DNA of 12,585 bases from an uncultured Eubacteriales bacterium (lineage in GTDB: Bacteria; Bacillota; Clostridia; UBA1381; UMGS1253): assembly GCA_902492065.1 (NCBI GenBank), contig CABUKE010000018.1:1-12585 (forward strand), read 5' to 3'. A model generated the notes under the pieces. It did no database searches, was not told the DNA's origin, and saw only the letters and a list, made by a program, of their open reading frames with translations. Shown one piece after another: positions 7,716 to 12,585 of this stretch. Numbering within the stretch: position 1 is the stretch's first letter; the number at the start of each line of letters is the position of its first letter. The translations under genes were made by a program, and so were the position numbers.

Positions 7716-9023
7716 ATGGGAAGAATCGGCAGGGGACTCGTGTTTATTAGAAACAGGTTAGACTATATACTATCGGCTATTTTGCTGTTTATCCTGCTTA
7801 CGCCGACAAATGTATGGGATATGGAATATGGAGGGCTGAGTTTCTATTTCCTCGTATTTCCCGTACTGGTGTTGTTACTGGTAGTGGTATGCATGGCAGA
7901 TTATATGGAAAAAAGGCCGGGATTCTGCGCATGGATACGTAAAAATCCGTGGCTTATAGCGTTTGCAGCCTCTTTGCTGGTCGCGGTTGTGGCCTCTGTC
8001 AATCCGGTTTTGAGCTTATCTTACCTCCCGTACTATCTGTGCGGGGTTGTAATGGCCGGTATCCTGTATATGAGCGGGCTTACCTATGAAAAGATACGGC
8101 GTATGTTCGGCGTTGTGGTATTTGGGCTGTTTTTGACGGCCGTATTTGCCGTTGCCCAGCGGATACACGGCGTTGCGGTCAACGCGAGCTTTACAAATCT
8201 GGCGGTGAATCAGAACATGCCGGGGCGTGTGGACTCTGTGTTTGGAAACCCGAATATATATGGTTTTGCATTGGCTTCGCTTTTGCCGGTTGTCGGTGCA
8301 TACACCTTTCTTGGCAAGGGACGTCTACGAAAGATATTCGGCGCGGTTTCCTTCCTGCTTGGCGCAGTAGCGCTGTTGATGACATACTCGCGCGGGGCCT
8401 GGTTTGGCTTTGCTGTTGGAGTGCTGCTTCTGGTAACGCTGTATAAGCCAAAGCTGATTCCGGTTTTTCTGATTCTCGGCCTGCTTGCCCTGCCGTTTTT
8501 ACCGGACAGCATTATGAACCGTGTGCTTACTATTTTTAACCCAAACGACACCTCTATCAGTTACCGTGGCCTGCTGATGAACTCGGGACTACAGGTGATT
8601 TTGGACCGGCCGGTGTTCGGCGCAGGACTGGGGCTGGAGACGGTGCGCGCGCTGGTCGACCAATTTTACTGGCCGATTGACATAGACCCGAAGTATTACT
8701 TTTACCATACGCATAATTTATTGCTGCAAATGTGGTGCGAGATGGGTATCGCCGGGTGTGTCACCTTCTTTGGAGCGGTGATTCACAATATTGTGCGCGC
8801 TGTGCGCGGTTTCCGCAAAAAAAGCAGGCAAATTCGTATGCTGATCGCCTCGCTGATTGCGGGGATGGCGGCGATGATTTGCTGTGGAATTGCGGACTGC
8901 CCGCTTAACACGCTTAGGACGATGCTGATTTTTTGGATATTATTCGGACTTCTTTCTGCGGCAGGAAGAATTCAGGAACCCGTGCTTTCGGATGAAGGGG
9001 AGAAACCTGTCGGGGCAGAGTGA
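7716..9023 (+). CDS. O-antigen ligase / Wzy polymerase-like polytopic membrane protein
   Basis: 435 residues with roughly 11-12 hydrophobic segments. Features typical of the O-antigen ligase (Wzy_C/WaaL) superfamily are YSRGAW at 224-229 at the start of a membrane helix; a loop with YRG, then a D-R-P-x-F-G-A-G-L-G motif around residues 294-306; and HTHNLLLQ beginning at His331, followed by a glycine-rich helix, matching the family's large extracytoplasmic loop and its end. Members join or polymerise lipid-linked sugar units on the outer face of the membrane, or transfer glycans to proteins. In a Gram-positive cell, lipopolysaccharide ligation is excluded, so exopolysaccharide or teichuronic-type polymerisation, or protein O-glycosylation, is more likely. 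Terminators lie on both sides and no clear promoter is seen in the 70 bases before it, so transcription may depend on read-through. The C-terminal tail after about residue 418 is hydrophilic. Confidence 0.85.
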   Translation: MGRIGRGLVFIRNRLDYILSAILLFILLTPTNVWDMEYGGLSFYFLVFPVLVLLLVVVCMADYMEKRPGFCAWIRKNPWLIAFAASLLVAVVASVNPVLSLSYLPYYLCGVVMAGILYMSGLTYEKIRRMFGVVVFGLFLTAVFAVAQRIHGVAVNASFTNLAVNQNMPGRVDSVFGNPNIYGFALASLLPVVGAYTFLGKGRLRKIFGAVSFLLGAVALLMTYSRGAWFGFAVGVLLLVTLYKPKLIPVFLILGLLALPFLPDSIMNRVLTIFNPNDTSISYRGLLMNSGLQVILDRPVFGAGLGLETVRALVDQFYWPIDIDPKYYFYHTHNLLLQMWCEMGIAGCVTFFGAVIHNIVRAVRGFRKKSRQIRMLIASLIAGMAAMICCGIADCPLNTLRTMLIFWILFGLLSAAGRIQEPVLSDEGEKPVGAE

Positions 9024-9059
9024 TTCCGCTGCATTGTCCATTGATATACTAAATAAGGA

Positions 9060-9097
9060 AAAAAGAAAGGCCGCCTCTCGGGCGGCCTTTCTTTTTC
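9060..9097 (+). terminator. Strong, probably bidirectional intrinsic terminator
   Basis: A perfect 16-bp stem (9060-9075 with 9081-9096; core AAAGGCCGCC / GGCGGCCTTT) has the loop TCTCG, with an A-rich left arm and a T-rich right arm. The T-rich side ends transcripts of the upstream membrane protein gene. The A-rich side would act the same way on the other strand. Confidence 0.92.
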
Positions 9098-9166
9098 GAT
9101 TTACGTGCGACAGAAAGACGTATGCCCAATATGTCGATATATTTATATAAATCTCAATATATTATA

Positions 9167-9196
9167 TTTACAAAGGGAATGTGCAACTTGTATAAT
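9167..9196 (+). promoter_or_regulatory. Sigma-A-like promoter for the 9254 gene
   Basis: TTTACA (9167-9172) and a consensus TATAAT (9191-9196) are separated by 18 bases. A very AT-rich stretch (about 9133-9170) lies immediately upstream and could act as an UP-type element. Predicted transcription would start near 9203, giving a leader of about 50 bases before the ATG at 9254. The site follows the terminator, so this gene is its own transcription unit. Confidence 0.72.
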
Positions 9197-9240
9197 ATAG
9201 ATAGTAAAAATGGACTGGGCTGCAACAGTTCTAACAAGAT

Positions 9241-9247
9241 GAGGGGG
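9241..9247 (+). promoter_or_regulatory. Ribosome binding site fixing the ATG start at 9254
   Basis: GAGGGGG lies 6 bases before ATG at 9254, which opens a textbook signal peptide (MKKIIAQLLILTL). The same frame is open back to an ATG at 9122, but that codon lies upstream of the promoter and would add 44 residues with no export signal, so it is rejected. Confidence 0.85.
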
Positions 9248-9253
9248 TTCAGT

Positions 9254-12200
9254 ATGAAAAAAATCATTGCACAGCTATTGATACTGACGCTGGTTTTCAG
9301 CTCGTTTGCCGTTTTCCCGGCAGGCGCGGCAGCGGCGGAGGTAGGGGATGCGGTCTACTACAACCGCACCTATGACGAAGAAGGAAAGGATATCAAGGAT
9401 GGGCTTACGATTGTCGCAAAGTCGAACAAAATTGAGATTGACGGAGATGATGAGAACAAGTACATCAAGATGGAGATGGCGGATCCGGTCACAGAGGACG
9501 CCTATATTGAGGTCAGTCTGCCACAGGTGACACGCTACATGGTGTTTGAGGTGTCGCTTTCGTCCGACAAGCTCGGCGTTGCGGGCAATTTCCAGTTTAA
9601 GGACGCAGAAAGGAAGGAGAGCGGCCTTGTTACGATTGCCGAGGATGGTACGGTTGCATCAAAGGCGACCGGAAAGGTGTACGGCAATATTAAGCGGGGA
9701 AAGTGGCTTGACCTCGCTGTGACGCTCGACCTGGAGAAGTTTACCTACACCGCATATGTGGACGGTAAGGCAGTAGAAAAGGATCAGAAGATTGGCGGTA
9801 CGGCAAGTACGATGACCATGCTGCGCCTGTATCTGTCCAAAGCCGGCGACGGCGCGAGCCTGCTGGTCGACAATTTCCGGATTTATGAGGCAACGGAACC
9901 GATGGATATAAGCGGCAAGGACATTAAAGCGCCGACAAATACCTTTAATCCCGGCGGAACCGCTACGGCCAACCCGTCGAGTGGACCAATCCCGGAGGTA
10001 GAGGACATGACCATTTTCGACGTGGACGACAAATCCGCAATCGAAGCGCGCGGCCTTGTAGCGGATAAAAAGAACGCTTACGAGGGTAAAAAGTATGCGG
10101 CGGAATGGACATTTTCCCAAAAGGAAGCGCTCGGCTTTGAGGTTCCGAAGGACATGCGCGGCTACAAGACAATTTCGTTCAATGTGTATGCGCCAGAAGG
10201 GACGAGCGCAACGCTTCTGCTCCGGTTCATGTCAAATGACGCGGCGACTGAGGGCGACGACTACTACATGGTCATGAATGTTCCGGTCAGCGGTGAGGGA
10301 TGGCAGACGATTTCCTACCCGCTGTCGAAGTTTAAGGCGAACCGCCAGCCGCTCGGATGGGACCAGATTACAAAGTTTGAGATTTTTACAACTGGATGGG
10401 GCATGACAAATGACCCGGAAACGACGATTTATCTTGATTCAATTGAGCTAAGTACAGTGGATGAAACGGAAGTGACGCCCGCTCCGCCGACGCCAACGCC
10501 CACTCCGGTGCTGGATACGTTCAAAGATGGGGTTGCTCTGCTGGTCGACAACAGCAACGCCTATGCAAAGGAAACGCTTACAAAGGTGGATGTAGACAAT
10601 GCGGAGGTTGCACCTGTTATCGTCGGCGAGCGGACACTCGTTCCGGTGCGCTTTATATCAGAAAGTTTTGACGCAGCGGTTTCCTGGGATGAGACGAGTG
10701 GCGTAGTCGGCGTGGAAGGTAATGGTAAGTCAATCACGCTCACAATTGGCAGCACGGAAATGATTGTAGACGGGCAGACGGTCGCGCTGGACGAACCGGC
10801 GGAAACGATCAACGACCGCACCATGATTCCACTGCGCGCGCTGGTTGAGGCGCTCGGTAAGAATGTATTCTGGGATGAGCGCGGTCTAATTCTGATTACA
10901 AACCCCGACCGCACGATTGACGCATCTGCGGACAGCAAGCTGGTCAACACGCTGCTCGGTTATCTGAAAACCGGCAAGCTTGTGACCGCATACAATCAGG
11001 TGCCGCAGCTCACACAGGCAGTAATCGACGAGGCGGTTGCGCAGAAGCTGACGTACTTTAACCTTTCGTCAAACCCGGGCTGGGGCGGCGTAGAGAACAT
11101 GGGAACGCAGGCGCTGTTCCACCTTGCACTGGCAACGTATGTCAATCCGGAGACGAAATCCACCAGCGGCGTTTATACGAAGGATCGTGCGCTTGAGCAT
11201 ATCCGGAACGTAATCTCGGGCGGGAAAGAGCCCATGTGTAGCAACGGGCCGTACTGGGCACATGCAATCCTCCCAATTGGAATTTACATGTGCAAGAATA
11301 CGCCAGCGATTTGGAACGAGCTGACGGCGGAGGAAATCGAAAAGATTGATTTGTTGATGGAAAGCCTCGCCATTTCGGTAAACTGGGGCTACAACGATGA
11401 GAACGACTATTCGACGGGGCTTGATATGAAGGGCAATTTCGGGAAAACATGGAACCCGAACTACCGCTGCTCGTTTTTACCGGGTATCATCATGGCGAGC
11501 CTGTACTTTGACGGTGCGGACAAGGTGAACGCGATGCTCGAGGACTTTGACTACGACGCATATATGGCACGTCTTGACGTGGCGGGCTTTACAAACATCA
11601 AGACGGCATGGTCAGCGGCAGGCAAGGAACTGATGGAGAACGGCGGTGCCTGCACGCAGGTGAGCGGTGCGTCCGGCGGAAGCGGTAAGGGTGTGAAGCT
11701 GGCGTTCAAGTACAACGGGATGGAGCTGTCCGACTATGTCGGTATTACGGAAAATCTGGTAAAATACACCTACGGTGGCGTAGTCCGCAACGACTACGGT
11801 ACAAAGGGTACGGACGCATACGCGTACATCATGAACGATGGGTCGTCGCCGTACCTCGGCCAGAACGGTATGATGCTGGAGTTCTGCTCAAGCGATGCAA
11901 ACGGTATCCGCAGCGACGCAAACTACTGCTACGACAGTATGTCGATTATGGTTCCGTACTTTGCGGCGCTCAAGCTGACCGGCAAATGGGATTCCGACAC
12001 GGAACAGATGCAGGCTGTCGACAGTCTGGTAGAGGTCGGTACCGAGGATTTAATTTACAAGCTGGAGATGGGCTATCAGTCCTACTCCAAAGGCGAAAAG
12101 CTGGAGCACCACGAGTATAGTCTGGTGAGCAAGGGATACCGTATTGCGAAGGACGTATGGCGTAAGGTTATGATGTTTGCGTCTGAGCCGACGACAATCG

Positions 12201-12508
12201 TTGAAAATCCAAATGCAACGCCGACCCCGGCCCCGCGGCCGACGCCTCCCGCGGCGGAACCACAGAACGGCGTAATCTCTGCGCCGGCGGGCGCGCTCGA
12301 GCCGGTGCTGAACTCCAGCGTATTCCCGGCAGAGTCGTATCATTCGCTGGGCAAGGCATACACGGGCGAAGTGACAACGGAGTTTGACCTGACGTTTGCG
12401 CCGGACGTGGACGAAATGTTCGACGGCGTAATCGCCTATGCAAACAAAGACGCAAAGGAGCTCACCTATCAGAAGTCCAATATGCTAATCCAGTTCATGG
12501 CTAATTAA
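9254..12508 (+). CDS. Secreted multidomain paralogue of the first gene: lectin-like and CBM-like domains, stalk domain, uncharacterised helical domain; C-terminus cut short
   Basis: 1084 residues. Order: signal peptide (1 to about 28, ending in an Ala-rich AxA stretch); concanavalin-like beta-sandwich (about 30-215); linker; galactose-binding-type sandwich resembling CBM11-like modules (about 250-400, ending TTIYLDSIEL); Thr-Pro linker (TPTPTP); stalk domain (about 421-555) with ERTLVP and NDRTMIP; the same helical domain of about 430 residues as the first gene (about 560-984), keeping NWGYNDENDY (710-719), GKTWNPN, WSAAGKELMENGG and NGIRS; Pro-rich linker; and the start of the C-terminal sandwich. 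The stop at 12506-12508 falls after MLIQFMAN, about 93 residues before the end of the equivalent domain in the first gene. The protein is therefore truncated, frameshifted or misassembled at its end. Catalytic role unknown; as a partner of the lyase, a role in binding or degrading the same glycan is inferred. Confidence 0.9.
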   Translation: MKKIIAQLLILTLVFSSFAVFPAGAAAAEVGDAVYYNRTYDEEGKDIKDGLTIVAKSNKIEIDGDDENKYIKMEMADPVTEDAYIEVSLPQVTRYMVFEVSLSSDKLGVAGNFQFKDAERKESGLVTIAEDGTVASKATGKVYGNIKRGKWLDLAVTLDLEKFTYTAYVDGKAVEKDQKIGGTASTMTMLRLYLSKAGDGASLLVDNFRIYEATEPMDISGKDIKAPTNTFNPGGTATANPSSGPIPEVEDMTIFDVDDKSAIEARGLVADKKNAYEGKKYAAEWTFSQKEALGFEVPKDMRGYKTISFNVYAPEGTSATLLLRFMSNDAATEGDDYYMVMNVPVSGEGWQTISYPLSKFKANRQPLGWDQITKFEIFTTGWGMTNDPETTIYLDSIELSTVDETEVTPAPPTPTPTPVLDTFKDGVALLVDNSNAYAKETLTKVDVDNAEVAPVIVGERTLVPVRFISESFDAAVSWDETSGVVGVEGNGKSITLTIGSTEMIVDGQTVALDEPAETINDRTMIPLRALVEALGKNVFWDERGLILITNPDRTIDASADSKLVNTLLGYLKTGKLVTAYNQVPQLTQAVIDEAVAQKLTYFNLSSNPGWGGVENMGTQALFHLALATYVNPETKSTSGVYTKDRALEHIRNVISGGKEPMCSNGPYWAHAILPIGIYMCKNTPAIWNELTAEEIEKIDLLMESLAISVNWGYNDENDYSTGLDMKGNFGKTWNPNYRCSFLPGIIMASLYFDGADKVNAMLEDFDYDAYMARLDVAGFTNIKTAWSAAGKELMENGGACTQVSGASGGSGKGVKLAFKYNGMELSDYVGITENLVKYTYGGVVRNDYGTKGTDAYAYIMNDGSSPYLGQNGMMLEFCSSDANGIRSDANYCYDSMSIMVPYFAALKLTGKWDSDTEQMQAVDSLVEVGTEDLIYKLEMGYQSYSKGEKLEHHEYSLVSKGYRIAKDVWRKVMMFASEPTTIVENPNATPTPAPRPTPPAAEPQNGVISAPAGALEPVLNSSVFPAESYHSLGKAYTGEVTTEFDLTFAPDVDEMFDGVIAYANKDAKELTYQKSNMLIQFMAN

Positions 12509-12585
12509 AGGGAACAAAAAGAAAGGAAAAGCACAATCCAGACGGTATCAGCGGCAGGCTACAAGAATAAATTGTGATTTCACAA
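12509..12585. other. Last 77 bases: no gene recognised; purine/A-rich tail after a premature stop
   Basis: After TAA the original frame reads on for 25 codons to a TGA at 12584 minus a few bases (near 12574), and the +1 frame is open to the window end. Neither translation clearly resembles the remainder of the C-terminal sandwich seen in the first gene. No hairpin terminator is visible. The stretch is much richer in A than the coding DNA before it. Confidence 0.5.

Noticed and set aside
9122..9253. Upstream ATG start extending the fourth gene by 44 residues
   Set aside because: It lies before the promoter and its product would have no export signal at the N-terminus. ATG 9254 has a good ribosome binding site and a clear signal peptide.
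1..12585. tRNA, rRNA, CRISPR array, transposase or phage genes
   Set aside because: Reading both strands showed no cloverleaf-like, rRNA-like or short spaced-repeat pattern, and no transposase or integrase motif. The 538-bp repeat has no terminal inverted repeats and is protein-coding.

Overview
The window looks like part of the genome of a carbohydrate-degrading, anaerobic Gram-positive bacterium, most likely a member of the Clostridia (inferred, not proven). The grounds are very large secreted multidomain proteins carrying 'copper amine oxidase N-terminal'/stalk domains, Pro/Thr/Ser linkers, G-rich ribosome binding sites, intrinsic terminators and moderate GC content. All four genes are on the + strand. 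The sequence begins inside a gene and ends about 80 bases after an unusually early stop, so it may be a whole metagenomic contig rather than a slice of a finished genome (inference).

Layout. (1) Bases 1-3381 hold a 5'-truncated gene for a secreted protein: signal peptide, two CBM35/CBM6-like sugar-binding domains, a stalk domain, a large uncharacterised helical domain and a C-terminal concanavalin-like sandwich. (2) Bases 3422-7606, 40 bases downstream and probably in the same operon, encode a 1394-residue heparinase II/III-superfamily polysaccharide lyase with two N-terminal CBM-like domains, a stalk domain and a C-terminal F5/8-type (CBM32-like) domain. A strong hairpin terminator follows at 7619-7646. 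(3) Bases 7716-9023 encode a polytopic O-antigen ligase/polymerase-like membrane protein, followed by a 16-bp-stem terminator at 9060-9097. (4) Bases 9254-12508, behind their own sigma-A-like promoter, encode a second protein with the same stalk plus helical-domain core as gene 1. It has different N-terminal modules, and its C-terminal sandwich is cut off.

Three things stand out. The first 538 bases of the window are repeated exactly at 3437-3974, so genes 1 and 2 share an identical N-terminal cassette on otherwise different proteins. The roughly 430-residue helical domain shared by genes 1 and 4 is strongly conserved in blocks, sits beside a lyase and is not a family I recognise; it is the best candidate here for an undescribed carbohydrate-active enzyme. 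The fourth gene stops about 93 residues before the end of the matching domain in gene 1.

Taken together this looks like a surface or secreted system for binding and cleaving an acidic (uronate-containing) polysaccharide: one recognisable lyase and two modular partners. A glycan polymerase/ligase-like membrane protein is inserted between them as a separate transcription unit. Whether the substrate is dietary, host-derived or the cell's own capsule cannot be decided from the sequence.
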